Assembly (NCBI RefSeq): GCF_002266425.1
Contig: NZ_NPMN01000028.1
Span: 1-60,223 of the forward strand
From: Tissierella sp. P1
Lineage (GTDB): Bacteria > Bacillota > Clostridia > Tissierellales > Tissierellaceae
Direction of reading: 5' to 3'
Length of the DNA: 60,223 nucleotides
This document shows positions 18,861 to 27,403 of the stretch, piece by piece (position 1 is the first letter of the stretch; every line of letters begins with the position of its first letter). The translations under genes were made by a program, and so were the position numbers. The notes beneath the pieces are model-generated. The model worked only from the letters and a program-made list of their open reading frames with translations. It made no database searches and was not told where the DNA came from.

Positions 18861-20072
18861 ATGGATAGAATCGTTGAAAGATTTAAAAAGTATATTGCTA
18901 TAGATACGAAATCTGATGAAAATAGTAGTACCTGTCCTAGTACTCCAGGTCAATTGGAGCTAGGTACTTTATTAGTGGATGAGCTAAAGGAATTGGGACT
19001 TGAAGATGTTAAGCAGGATGAAAATGGATATGTATATGCTACTCTCAAATCTAATACTGATAAGAAAGTACCCACTATAGGATTTATCTCCCACTTAGAT
19101 ACTAGTCCAGATTTAGATGGTAAATGTACAAATCCAAAGATTTTCACATATAGGGGCGGAGATATAGAGTTAAATGAACAATATAGTATAACTATAAAAG
19201 AATTTCCTTTCCTAAGAAATCTTATAGGTAAGGAGCTTATTACAACAGATGGAACAACTCTATTAGGGGCTGATGATAAGGCTGGAATTTCTGTAATTAT
19301 GGATGCGATGGAATATTTAGTCAAACATCCGGAAATAAAACATGGAGATATTAAGATTGGATTTACACCAGATGAAGAAATTGGAAGAGGAGCAGATTTA
19401 TTTGATATAAAGAACTTTAAAGCGGACTTTGGATATACTGTTGATGGGGGTCCTGTAGGCGAACTGGAATATGAAAATTTTAATGCTGCAAGTGTGAAGA
19501 TAGAGATCCGAGGAAAAAACGTACATCCAGGTACGGCGAAAAATATTATGGTAAATTCACTTAGAATAGCCATGGAAATTGAATCTATGCTGCCAGTAAA
19601 TGAAAAACCAGAATATACAGAGGGCTATGAAGGATTTTATTTATTAGATGAAATAACTGGAAGCATAGACCATACAGTTATTAGCTATATTATTAGAGAT
19701 CACTGTAAGGATAGGTTTGACAAGAAAAAGGAAGATTTTAGAAAGATAATAAATTTCTTAAATGATAAGTATGGAAATACAATTACCATAGAGATTAAAG
19801 ATAGCTATTATAATATGAAAGAAAAAATCGAACCGCATATGGAAATCATTGAACTTGCTAAAAGGTCTATGATAGAACTAGGAATTCAGCCAATTATTCA
19901 ACCTATTAGGGGAGGAACTGATGGGGCGAAGCTTTCCTATATGGGTCTTCCGTGTCCTAATATCTTTACGGGAGGTTATAATTTTCATGGAAGATTTGAG
20001 TTTATCCCAACAGAAGCAATGAAGCTAGCATCACAGTTAATTGTAAAAATTGTTGAAAATAACGCAAAATAA
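18861..20072 (+). CDS. pepT: Peptidase T (tripeptidase)
   Basis: A 403-residue zinc aminopeptidase that removes the N-terminal residue of tripeptides in the cytosol. M20-family landmarks are all present: GFISHLDTSPD with metal ligands His78 and Asp80, LLGADDKAGISVIMDAME with the bridging Asp, FTPDEEIGRGAD with the catalytic Glu pair, the dimerisation domain starting at NVHPGTAKNIMVNS, and IQPIRGGTDGAKLSYMG and TGGYNFHGRFEF at the end. Length is normal. It shares a transcript with the YfcC carrier, suggesting uptake and hydrolysis of small peptides. Confidence 0.95.
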   Translation: MDRIVERFKKYIAIDTKSDENSSTCPSTPGQLELGTLLVDELKELGLEDVKQDENGYVYATLKSNTDKKVPTIGFISHLDTSPDLDGKCTNPKIFTYRGGDIELNEQYSITIKEFPFLRNLIGKELITTDGTTLLGADDKAGISVIMDAMEYLVKHPEIKHGDIKIGFTPDEEIGRGADLFDIKNFKADFGYTVDGGPVGELEYENFNAASVKIEIRGKNVHPGTAKNIMVNSLRIAMEIESMLPVNEKPEYTEGYEGFYLLDEITGSIDHTVISYIIRDHCKDRFDKKKEDFRKIINFLNDKYGNTITIEIKDSYYNMKEKIEPHMEIIELAKRSMIELGIQPIIQPIRGGTDGAKLSYMGLPCPNIFTGGYNFHGRFEFIPTEAMKLASQLIVKIVENNAK

Positions 20073-20104
20073 TCAAGTAAAGGGTAGTAAATTAATATAA
20101 AAAG

Positions 20105-20148
20105 ATCAAGGATGTGAAGAGAATAAAGTTTTCACATCCTTGATTTTA
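20105..20148. terminator. Bidirectional terminator, pepT / folT
   Basis: A 14-bp perfect stem (ATCAAGGATGTGAA and its complement) between A- and T-rich flanks. It lies between convergent pepT and folT and can serve both. Confidence 0.85.
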
Positions 20149-20161
20149 TAAAATTATATTA

Positions 20162-20683
20162 TTACCTAAAATCAAATTGCTTTATTATTATATCATTTAT
20201 TGCCTTTAACAGTATTGCATATACAGGAATTGAAAGTGCTTGTTTAATACCAGCTTTCCACATATAGAACCATATAGTATTTCTACCAAAAAGTAAAGAT
20301 GTGAATATAGGTACCATTATTACAGAAGTTATGGTTTGTCCAACAAAAATCCCAATAAAGATTTTCCATAGTTTATAATCTGGATATTTATCTCCTAGAA
20401 GTCTTGTTATAAGTATTGGTATTGCTCCGGTTAAAGCTGATGTTAAAGTAAATAAGGGATTAAATGATCCTGTTGAAGATGGTCTAATTAGAAAGCCTAC
20501 TACATCGGCTAATCCTCCAACTATAAATCCCATTAAAGGCCCAAGGGCATAGCCTGAAAATATTATAGGAAATCCCCCAAAACTTATACTTCCTATTCTC
20601 ATGGTGTTGATGGCTACGGATAGTGCTACAAATATAGCTCCGTAAGCGATTTTTTTTGTTGTAAAACGACTTTCCTTAATCAT
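20162..20683 (-). CDS. folT: ECF transporter S component for folate
   Basis: A 173-residue membrane protein with six spans, typical of substrate-binding S units of energy-coupling-factor importers. KKIAYGAIFVALSVAINTMR at the N-terminus holds the AxxxA-type helix that docks to the EcfT scaffold, and SGYALGPLMGFIVGGLADVV is the family core. Assignment to folate rests mainly on the tetrahydrofolate riboswitch immediately upstream. EcfA/EcfT are not in this window and would be shared. Ribosome site AAAGGAG. Confidence 0.85.
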   Translation of the reverse strand: MIKESRFTTKKIAYGAIFVALSVAINTMRIGSISFGGFPIIFSGYALGPLMGFIVGGLADVVGFLIRPSSTGSFNPLFTLTSALTGAIPILITRLLGDKYPDYKLWKIFIGIFVGQTITSVIMVPIFTSLLFGRNTIWFYMWKAGIKQALSIPVYAILLKAINDIIIKQFDFR

Positions 20684-20732
20684 TAAAAAAACTCCTTTCT
20701 TTTATGACCTGCACATAAGAAAGAAGTCTTAT

Positions 20733-20824
20733 GAGCAGTGAACGCGATAACAAACCGCAAGCATAGCTTTTCGTCTTGAGACAACGTTCCATTCTCAAAC
20801 ACTTAACGCTTGTTATCTACTCTG
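20733..20824 (-). promoter_or_regulatory. Tetrahydrofolate (THF) riboswitch
   Basis: Read on the minus strand this has the THF aptamer consensus: GAGTAGATAAC, GCGTTAAGTG, GAATGGAACGTTGTCTC, AAGACGAAAAGC, and the closing CTTGCGGTTTGTTATCGCG. It sits 50 bases upstream of folT. The downstream strand CTTTCTTATG can fold into a hairpin (20714-20733) or could pair with AAAGAAAGGAG at the ribosome site, so translational control is likely; no terminator with a T-run was seen. Confidence 0.9.
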
Positions 20825-20987
20825 TCATATATTATTTTATTTTCCAAATTCTATAATAACATATATTAGAATTGATTTACAGATAATTTGTTTATTTATA
20901 GATTTTAATTTGCATGGACGAGATTTTAAATATCCAGTAATAAGGTGTTTTTACAGGATATTGATATTATAGTGAAGTTAATTCCCT

Positions 20988-21086
20988 ATGGCAAGTGTAC
21001 ATAAGGTAATTCCTGACTAAGATCAGGATGGAATGTTTTGGAGAATTCTAATGGACCAAACAGCTTTTATTCTGGTCATTCCTTAA
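20988..21086 (+). pseudogene. Fragment of a MerR effector (GyrI-like) domain
   Basis: Thirty-two codons read MASVHKVIPD, a stop, then DQDGMFWRILMDQ. This matches residues of the intact BmrR-like regulator at 31013 (VASVRKIIPNYDQEGMLWNI) at both protein and DNA level. There is no start, no DNA-binding domain and an internal stop, so it is a leftover of a lost paralogue. It abuts the convergent MerR gene at 21076. Confidence 0.75.
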
Positions 21087-21900
21087 TCAGAACTGAAATT
21101 TTAATTACAAAATTTTCATATCCGACAACAGATAACTCATCTAAAACCGCATCTTCAAAAAAATATTCTATTAGCTGTAGTTGATGCTGCTCTGCAAAGG
21201 TAAGTATTTTTTCATAAGTTTCCTCAATTGAAGAATAACCATTTGTGTGATATGCAGTTAAGTATCGACCTGACTTTTTAAGATAAATATCAACCTTTGG
21301 TAGTTGCGTAGAAACCTTTGTATAGAAATAATCATAGGCATTAAAATCCTTTTCAAGAATGTTTGAACTACTAATCATCTGACCTACAGAATAAGGGATA
21401 AAGATATTATTTTCTATACAAGATTTTATGTGATTTGCAAAGGATATGAATACACTGCGTTCTCCTGTCCATGGTAGAGTAGGTGTTAAAAGCAATAACT
21501 CTTCCTTTTCTTCTGATATAGAAATATTTTTTGTATCTACATTAAATAGAGATTTAGTAAGCTGTGATTTTTGCGAAATTAATTCCTTCATGGCAAGAAG
21601 CCGATCAATTTTTTTGTCGATTTCATCTTCCTGTTTATTCAATAAATCAATAAGTTTTTCTGGTCCCCGTATATCTAAATAAGCTTTAATTTCTTTCAAT
21701 GGCATTCCCAATTCTTTTAATGCAGATATGACATAGAAAGGTTCAACTTGAAAAACAGAATAATATCTGTATTCATTTTCTCCTTTTAGTTCTGGAGAAA
21801 ATATACCTATTTGATCATAATGGAATAAAGTGTGTTTTGTAACCCCTACAATTTTTGCAAATTCTCCAGTTGTAAAGTAATTCTGTAAGTTTTTGTTCAT
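21076..21900 (-). CDS. MerR-family regulator of the adjacent MATE pump
   Basis: A 274-residue regulator. Winged helix at residues 5-75 (YFTTGEFAKIVGVTKHTLFH, then FQVEPFYVISALKELGMPLK), coiled coil at about 80-115, then a GyrI/BmrR-like effector domain with PSVGQMISS-like and YFYTKVSTQ segments. ATG 21900 is preferred to the upstream 21933 codon because GAGGAG lies right before it and the longer start would run through the divergent promoter. It is divergent from the MATE gene, whose promoter has a 19-bp spacer, so it is the likely activator. Confidence 0.85.
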   Translation of the reverse strand: MNKNLQNYFTTGEFAKIVGVTKHTLFHYDQIGIFSPELKGENEYRYYSVFQVEPFYVISALKELGMPLKEIKAYLDIRGPEKLIDLLNKQEDEIDKKIDRLLAMKELISQKSQLTKSLFNVDTKNISISEEKEELLLLTPTLPWTGERSVFISFANHIKSCIENNIFIPYSVGQMISSSNILEKDFNAYDYFYTKVSTQLPKVDIYLKKSGRYLTAYHTNGYSSIEETYEKILTFAEQHQLQLIEYFFEDAVLDELSVVGYENFVIKISVLIKE

Positions 21901-21915
21901 AAATAAAATCTCCTC

Positions 21916-21946
21916 TTGACTATCGGGTAACACTATACTTTATTAT
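21916..21946 (+). promoter_or_regulatory. MerR-type promoter of the MATE gene, 19-bp spacer
   Basis: TTGACT (21916) and TATTAT (21941) are 19 bases apart, with GGGTAACACTATAC in the spacer, which has partial dyad symmetry (GTA...TAC). It faces the MATE gene and begins 16 bases from the divergent MerR start. This is the architecture of ligand-activated drug-pump promoters. Confidence 0.7.
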
Positions 21947-21985
21947 AATCAATGTTATATAAATTATCAATAGGAGAAAATCATC

Positions 21986-23316
21986 ATGAAAAATTCGATA
22001 GATAAGGAATTTAGCTTCTATTCACTATTTAAATTTGCCCTTCCAACTATAGTGATGATAGTTTTTATGTCATTGTATACAATTGTTGATGGACTGTTTG
22101 TATCTCGTTTTGTTGGCACAACAGCATTATCGGCAGTTAATATTGTATATCCAATTTATAATGTAATTATTGCTATAGGGCTTATGTTTGCTACAGGAGG
22201 AAGTGCAGTGATTGCTAAAAAAATGGGGGAAGGGGAAAGTCAAGCTGCAAGAGAAAACTTTAGTTTGATTGTTTTAGTTGGTGTTATGATAGGTTTGATT
22301 ATTTTGGTAGTAGGTATTGCTTTTATTAAACCCCTAGTAGTTTTATTAGGAGCCAATGAAGCAGTACTTCAGCTATGCCTTGACTATGGGAGAACATTTT
22401 TATTTTTTACTCCCCTTGCCATACTTCAAATGCTGTTTCAATGTTTTTTTGTTACTGCTGGAAAACCTGAGCTTGGACTTGTAATGACTATTGTTGGTGG
22501 TTGTACAAACATTGTACTTGATTATATCTTTATTGTTCCAATGCAAATGGGTATTGTAGGTGCTGCAATTGCTACTGGAATAGGTATTACAATTCCAGCT
22601 GTTTTTGGAATGCTCTATTTTACTTTCCTCAGAAAGGGAACATTATATTTTGTAAAACCAAAGCTAGATAAAAAAGTTCTATGGGACAGCTGCTTTAACG
22701 GTTCATCTGAAATGGTGAGCAATATTGCACTTGCTGTGGTTACCTTTTTATATAATATAATAATGATGAAGTATTTAGGAGAAAATGGTGTTGCAGCAAT
22801 TACTATTATGCTATATGCTCAATTCTTATTAAATGCTGTATTTATGGGATTTTCAATGGGTGTATCCCCAATTATTAGTTTTAATTATGGAAGCCAAAAT
22901 ATAATACAAATTAAAAAAATTTTTCGATACTGTATAACTTTCATTGTGGTAAGCTCGATTATATCCTATGCTGTTGCGACGTTATCTGCACCATTACTCG
23001 TTCAACTGTTTGTTCCTAAAAACAGTGTAGTATATAATATTACTATAGAAAAATTTTATATTTTTAGTATCAATTTTCTCTTTGCAGGAATAAACATATT
23101 TACATCTGCTATGTTTACTGCATTTTCAAATGGTAGGGTTTCAGCAATTGTTTCTTTTATGAGAACTTTCGTATTTATTACAGCAGGACTTATTATATTG
23201 CCATTAATTTGGGGTATAGAGGCGTATGGTATGCTATGACCATAGCCGAATTTTTAGCTATGATAATGTGTATTATATATTTGGCTGTTTTTAGAAAAGA
23301 TTATCATTATGCCTAA
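21986..23316 (+). pseudogene. MATE-family multidrug exporter, frameshifted near the end
   Basis: A Na+- or H+-driven exporter with 12 spans in two halves. It opens with FSFYSLFKFALPTIVMIVFM and has YTIVDGLFVSRFVGTTALSA, then in the second half FNGSSEMVSNIALAVVTFLY and MGFSMGVSPIISFNYG, all family hallmarks. The frame stops at 23237, but a single added G in GAGGCG gives EGVWYAMTIAEFLAMIMCII and a natural end at 23314, for 443 residues. Only the last span and tail are affected, so even a truly shifted protein might be partly stable. Divergent from its MerR regulator. Confidence 0.85.
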
Positions 23317-23609
23317 ATATTAGATTAATATAGAGGTTTTATTTATGGTAACGTAAGTCATGGAGTTAGAGGCTAAAAAATAGATTATGACTTAGAGGGA
23401 TATTAAAAATATATGTATTTTCAAGGGAAGTCTTTTGACTTCTTGATTCGATTTTAAAAGAGAATGTACATAACCATTATTATAAATTTTTATTTTATTT
23501 GAACATTTGAAACTATATTTGATTTATGAATAATACTCTAACTATCAAACTTCTGATATAATTATGATTCTATATTCGTAAAAATTAATGAGAATCGAAT
23601 TTCAAGTTT

Positions 23610-24020
23610 TTACAGCCTAGTTCTTTTTTTCATCATAAACTTATGGGATTCCCTAGTAAAACCATATTGCTCATATAATCCGTGGGCGTCTTGAGTAGCT
23701 AGAATACCTAGCAATCCTTCTAATTCTTTAGTTGTCATAATATTTTCCATCAGTTTTTTTCCTAAACCATTGTTTCGATGATTTATGTCAACTATTATGT
23801 CACAAATCCAATAAACTGTAGAGTAATCTGTAACCACTCTACCAAATCCAACTAATTTGCCATTCTGGTATACTCCATAACAGATCGAATTTTCAATAGA
23901 TTTAAATATTGTTTCTTCAGTTCTGTCATTAGCCCAATAAGATTGTTTTAATAATGATTTTACTGATTCAATATTTAATTTTGACTTATCTGTAGAGATA
24001 TAATATTCAAAGTTGTTCAT
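23610..24020 (-). CDS. GNAT-family N-acetyltransferase
   Basis: A 136-residue acetyltransferase. VYWICDIIVDINHRNNGLGK is the acetyl-CoA site (strand 4 and Q/RxxGxG/A loop), followed by LLGILATQDAHGLYEQYGFT, the C-terminal strand and Tyr. The N-terminal WANDRTEETIFKSIENSICY is typical of the subgroup. It lies 48 bases after the class III aminotransferase on the same strand with its own ribosome site (GGAGGT), so it is probably co-transcribed and might act on the product of that enzyme. Substrate unknown. Confidence 0.85.
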   Translation of the reverse strand: MNNFEYYISTDKSKLNIESVKSLLKQSYWANDRTEETIFKSIENSICYGVYQNGKLVGFGRVVTDYSTVYWICDIIVDINHRNNGLGKKLMENIMTTKELEGLLGILATQDAHGLYEQYGFTRESHKFMMKKRTRL

Positions 24021-24068
24021 TTTATTACCTCCATAATTTTAATGATAATTTACCTAATAGCAGATAGG

Positions 24069-25295
24069 TTATTTAAATTTTATAGTTGAATCAGATTCTA
24101 GAATAAGTTCAAGAGAATTGCATAGGTTATCGATTTCTTCACTTTTAATTATTAATGGAGCATAGAAATGTAGATAATTATGAACATCTGAATATCCAAT
24201 GAAAAAACCTCTTTCGAGAAGGACTTTAAATACTTCTGATGCTTTATGTCTTTTATCAAGAACCGCAACGTTCATCATTCCTCTTCCACGTACTTCCATT
24301 ATTCCACCTGTACGTTCACCTATTTCAGCTAGTTTATGACGAAAATATTCTCCTATTTTATTTCCGTATTCAACGAGATTTTCATTTAACATGACTTCAA
24401 TTACTTTCCTTGCGACCATACAACCTAGAGGGTCGTCCGTATGAGATTGGACGTATCTAAAATCTATTGACTCTACTATATCTGCCAATTCTGAACGAAC
24501 CAGCAAGCTGCTTATAGGATAGCCGTTTCCAAGACCTTTACCTAGCGCAATAAAATCAGGGGAACTTGATTCACAGTCAAAGACCTTATAGTGTTGAAAT
24601 CCAAACCATTTACCAGTCCTGCCGAAGCCTGTCGTAACTTCATTTGCTATAACAAAGCCTCCTGAATTTCTAATATTTTTAACTAGAAATGTGATTAGCT
24701 TATCTGGTGGACATAGGACAAGGCCCCCTGAATTCCCAGGCTCCAGAGCAAATGCAGCAATATATGAGAAATCTATATGATTATACTTACCACATTCTTC
24801 GCAGTTGGAATTTTTTGTACAGTTGAGGCACTCATATACATTTAGGTCTACCCATTGATTAGGGTTTCTAGGCAGTCTCAGTTCCGGAGATGTACCAAGA
24901 TAAGAAATTGATAAGGAAAGTTTCTTTAGTCTACCAGTAACAAGTTCAGCCAGTAAAACAGCTAGAGAAACAGCCTCACTTCCCGATGACATAAAGGTTC
25001 CTTTATAGTTTCCATTAAGTTTAGACGCTTCAGTAAGTTCTTTTACTAATGCCCCCGGGTGTTCTGTATCAAAATATTGATGAGTATGAAATAAATGTCC
25101 CGCATTTTCAACTATAGTCGCCACGACTTCTTTCTTGCTATGACCTAGGACAGCAGCCCAACATCCTGATTCAAAATCAATCAGTTCTCCATATTCTTTA
25201 GTTTTGATTCGAGTACCTAAAGCTTCCATGACTGTTATGGAAGTATCTGGATTTGTAAACATTTTCATGCATCTATCTTTGTATAGTTCATCCAC
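24069..25295 (-). CDS. Class III aminotransferase with a four-cysteine insert
   Basis: A PLP enzyme of the ornithine/acetylornithine/4-aminobutyrate group, 408 residues from GTG 25295 (GGAGG 8 bases upstream; an in-frame TTG at 25310 overlaps that site). Landmarks: TFMSSGSEAVSLAVLLAEL for cofactor phosphate, FALEPGNSGG, NEVTTGFGRTGKW, PLP-Lys in FIALGKGLGNGYPIS and VQSHTDDPLGCMVARKVIE. The usual DEV Asp contacting the pyridine nitrogen reads NEV, as in one known subgroup. A small insert near residue 155-170 holds CLNCTKNSNCEEC, a CX2CX5CX2C knuckle fit for zinc or iron. The divergent MocR-type regulator suggests it controls this gene. The amine donor is unknown. Confidence 0.85.
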   Translation of the reverse strand: MDELYKDRCMKMFTNPDTSITVMEALGTRIKTKEYGELIDFESGCWAAVLGHSKKEVVATIVENAGHLFHTHQYFDTEHPGALVKELTEASKLNGNYKGTFMSSGSEAVSLAVLLAELVTGRLKKLSLSISYLGTSPELRLPRNPNQWVDLNVYECLNCTKNSNCEECGKYNHIDFSYIAAFALEPGNSGGLVLCPPDKLITFLVKNIRNSGGFVIANEVTTGFGRTGKWFGFQHYKVFDCESSSPDFIALGKGLGNGYPISSLLVRSELADIVESIDFRYVQSHTDDPLGCMVARKVIEVMLNENLVEYGNKIGEYFRHKLAEIGERTGGIMEVRGRGMMNVAVLDKRHKASEVFKVLLERGFFIGYSDVHNYLHFYAPLIIKSEEIDNLCNSLELILESDSTIKFK

Positions 25296-25412
25296 CTTTA
25301 TTACCTCCAATATATTGTATTATTTTAGGTTAAGTATATAATGAAAAATATAGTAGTTCAATTATGTAAAATTCATTCTGTACTATTACAAAATATGGTG
25401 TAGAGGTGAAAA

Positions 25413-26771
25413 ATGATGAAAAAAAGTAAAGTTGAGGTGGTTAAGGATTTTATATTTAGAGAAATTAAGGATGGGAAAATAAAAAATGGTCAGCGGCTTC
25501 CCAGCTGCAGAGAAGTATCTTCATACCTTTCTATAAATAAAATAACTGTAAATAAAGCATATAACGAATTGGAAAGGGAGCATAAGGTATATAGTATTCC
25601 TCGCGGAGGTTTTTACTTGATTGATTCAGAAGAAAGATTAAAGGTGGTGCAGGAAGAGGTGGATTTTAGGACAGTTAAGCCAGATGAAAAACTTATTCCA
25701 TATAGAGAGTTCACTCATGTAATGAATAAGGCGGTTGATATGTATAAAAATACATTGTTTGAATATGAATCTAGCGGTGGACTATCTTCTTTAAGGGATA
25801 CATTGAAGTATGAATTCGAGAAGGACGGAATATATACTGCTGCCGAAAGGATAATAATTACCAATGGAGCCCAACAAGCTATAGGGTTAGTATTTCAATA
25901 TCTATTTGGGAAAAGTAAAGGTAAATTACTTGTTGAATCTCCTACATACAGTCTTGCTTTAAAATTGGCAGATCATTTAGGTATTGATATTATAGGAATT
26001 GAAAGGAGAGTTGATGGTTTTGACTATAAAGAAATGGAAATAATATTTAAGTCAGGTGAAATTACTGCCTTCTATGTTATACCAAGACATCATAATCCTA
26101 CCGGTTATACTCTTTCTGAAAAAGACAAGCAGAAAATTGCCGAACTCTCTTATAAATATAATGTGCTTATTATAGAAGATGACTATTTAGCAGATTTAGG
26201 CTCAAGAAAAGGTTCTATGTCAATACATTATTATGATATAAGCAAAGGCACTATTTATATACGAAGCTTTTCAAAGGCTTTCATGCCTGGAATAAGGATG
26301 GGAGCAGCAGTACTTCCAGAATCCATGATTGAGGAAGTGATTAATATTAAGCATATTAGTGACTTGAATACATCAAAAATTCCACAAGCAGCACTGGATA
26401 TTTTTATAAAATCAGGAATGTACGAAAAACATATTAAAAAAGTCAAAAAATCTTATGAAACTAAACTTAAGAAGGCAGCTAAAATCGTTAAATCATTAAG
26501 CCCGTTAGGTTTCAGTTGGTATGTTCCAGAACATGGAATATTCATATGGCTCCATCTGCCTGAGAATATAGAGGCTGTAGAATTTGAAAAGAAACTTAAG
26601 CATCATGGGATTCTTGTAAAAGCAGCATCAGAATTCTTTCCAGAAGAATGGTCTAAAGAGAAGAATCAGAGGAATTGTAATTACATAAGGATTTGCATAT
26701 CAGGTGTTCCAGAAGAAAATATGGACGCTTTGGCTACTATAATTTCAGTTATGGAAGCTGAAGGAAAATAA
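25413..26771 (+). CDS. MocR/PdxR-type regulator (GntR-aminotransferase fusion)
   Basis: A 452-residue regulator. Residues 1-75 are a GntR winged helix (IKNGQRLPSCREVSSYLSIN, then KITVNKAYNELEREHKVYSI). The rest is a fold-type I aminotransferase used as sensor, with NGAQQAIGLVFQYL, IPRHHNPTGYTLS, IIEDDYLADLG and the PLP-lysine in RSFSKAFMPGIRMG. MocR proteins sense PLP or an amine-PLP adduct. It is divergent from the class III aminotransferase across 117 bases, so that operon is the likely target. Confidence 0.92.
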   Translation: MMKKSKVEVVKDFIFREIKDGKIKNGQRLPSCREVSSYLSINKITVNKAYNELEREHKVYSIPRGGFYLIDSEERLKVVQEEVDFRTVKPDEKLIPYREFTHVMNKAVDMYKNTLFEYESSGGLSSLRDTLKYEFEKDGIYTAAERIIITNGAQQAIGLVFQYLFGKSKGKLLVESPTYSLALKLADHLGIDIIGIERRVDGFDYKEMEIIFKSGEITAFYVIPRHHNPTGYTLSEKDKQKIAELSYKYNVLIIEDDYLADLGSRKGSMSIHYYDISKGTIYIRSFSKAFMPGIRMGAAVLPESMIEEVINIKHISDLNTSKIPQAALDIFIKSGMYEKHIKKVKKSYETKLKKAAKIVKSLSPLGFSWYVPEHGIFIWLHLPENIEAVEFEKKLKHHGILVKAASEFFPEEWSKEKNQRNCNYIRICISGVPEENMDALATIISVMEAEGK

Positions 26772-26854
26772 TAATATTTATAAAAGTTAGAGAAAAAATT
26801 ATACTTTTGTAGCTTGATTATGTTATTACTATGGGATATAATCAATATAGTTAA

Positions 26855-26939
26855 TATTTGCAGGGGGACTACAAGTAGTTGAGAAGGTAAAACCTGACCC
26901 TTTGAACCTGTTGGTTAATACCAACGTAGGGAAGCAAAT
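26855..26939 (+). promoter_or_regulatory. TPP riboswitch (THI box), copy 1
   Basis: The aptamer is closed by TTTGC/GCAAA and has GTTGAGAAGGT, the core CTGACCCTTTGAACCTG, TTAATACCAACGTAGGGAAG. It binds thiamine pyrophosphate. First of three copies ahead of the thiamine salvage operon. Confidence 0.95.
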
Positions 26940-26963
26940 CATTTATGTTATTTGTATTTGATT

Positions 26964-26997
26964 AGGGTGCTTCTCCGTATAGAGAAGTATCCTATTA
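26964..26997 (+). terminator. Terminator of TPP riboswitch 1
   Basis: Stem AGGGTGCTTCTC paired with GAGAAGTATCCT through several G-U pairs, then a T-rich tail. It is the expression platform for aptamer 1: closed when TPP is bound. Confidence 0.8.
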
Positions 26998-27043
26998 TTT
27001 ATTTAAAATAGAGTTACTAAGTATAAAAAATGAATATAGTTAA

Positions 27044-27128
27044 TATTTGCGGGGGGACTATAAATAGTTGAGAAGGTAAACCTGACCCTTTGAACCTGTT
27101 GGTTAATACCGACGTAGGGAAGCAAATC
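27044..27128 (+). promoter_or_regulatory. TPP riboswitch (THI box), copy 2
   Basis: Same architecture as copy 1 with the GACGTAGGG version of the conserved core, as in copy 3. It has one A fewer after AAGGTAA than the other copies, a small change at the edge of the P3 arm. About 189 bases after copy 1. Confidence 0.95.
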
Positions 27129-27150
27129 ACTTACATTATTGTATTTGATT

Positions 27151-27185
27151 AGGGTGCTTCTCCGTGTAGAGAAGTGCCCTATTAT
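27151..27185 (+). terminator. Terminator of TPP riboswitch 2
   Basis: Stem AGGGTGCTTCTC with GAGAAGTGCCCT, stronger than terminator 1 because G-C pairs replace G-U, followed by ATTATTATTT. Confidence 0.8.
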
Positions 27186-27228
27186 TATTTAAGGTAAGGT
27201 CATTAAGTATAAAAATGAATATAATTAA

Positions 27229-27313
27229 CATTTGCGGGGGGACTATAAATAGTTGAGAAGGTAAAACCTGACCCTTTGAACCTGTTGGTTAATACCGACG
27301 TAGGGAAGCAAAT
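27229..27313 (+). promoter_or_regulatory. TPP riboswitch (THI box), copy 3
   Basis: Nearly identical to copy 2 through its linker and terminator, so the two come from a recent duplication; copy 1 is more diverged. It lies 90 bases before thiD. Confidence 0.95.
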
Positions 27314-27336
27314 CACTTACATTATTGTATTTGATT

Positions 27337-27373
27337 AGGGTGCTTCTCCGTGTAGAGAAGTGCCCTAATTTAT
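27337..27373 (+). terminator. Terminator of TPP riboswitch 3
   Basis: Same stem as terminator 2 followed by AATTTATTATAT. It is the last barrier before thiD. Confidence 0.8.
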
Positions 27374-27403
27374 TATATATAAAGAACAAAGGGAGGAGTT
27401 TCA

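Noticed and set aside
18950..19573. Minus-strand 207-codon frame opposite pepT
   Set aside because: Shadow of pepT caused by its codon use; no start context and a low-complexity Ser/Pro-rich product.
26855..27373. Three near-identical repeats as a CRISPR-like array
   Set aside because: Repeat unit is about 187 bases and each holds a full THI-box consensus and terminator.
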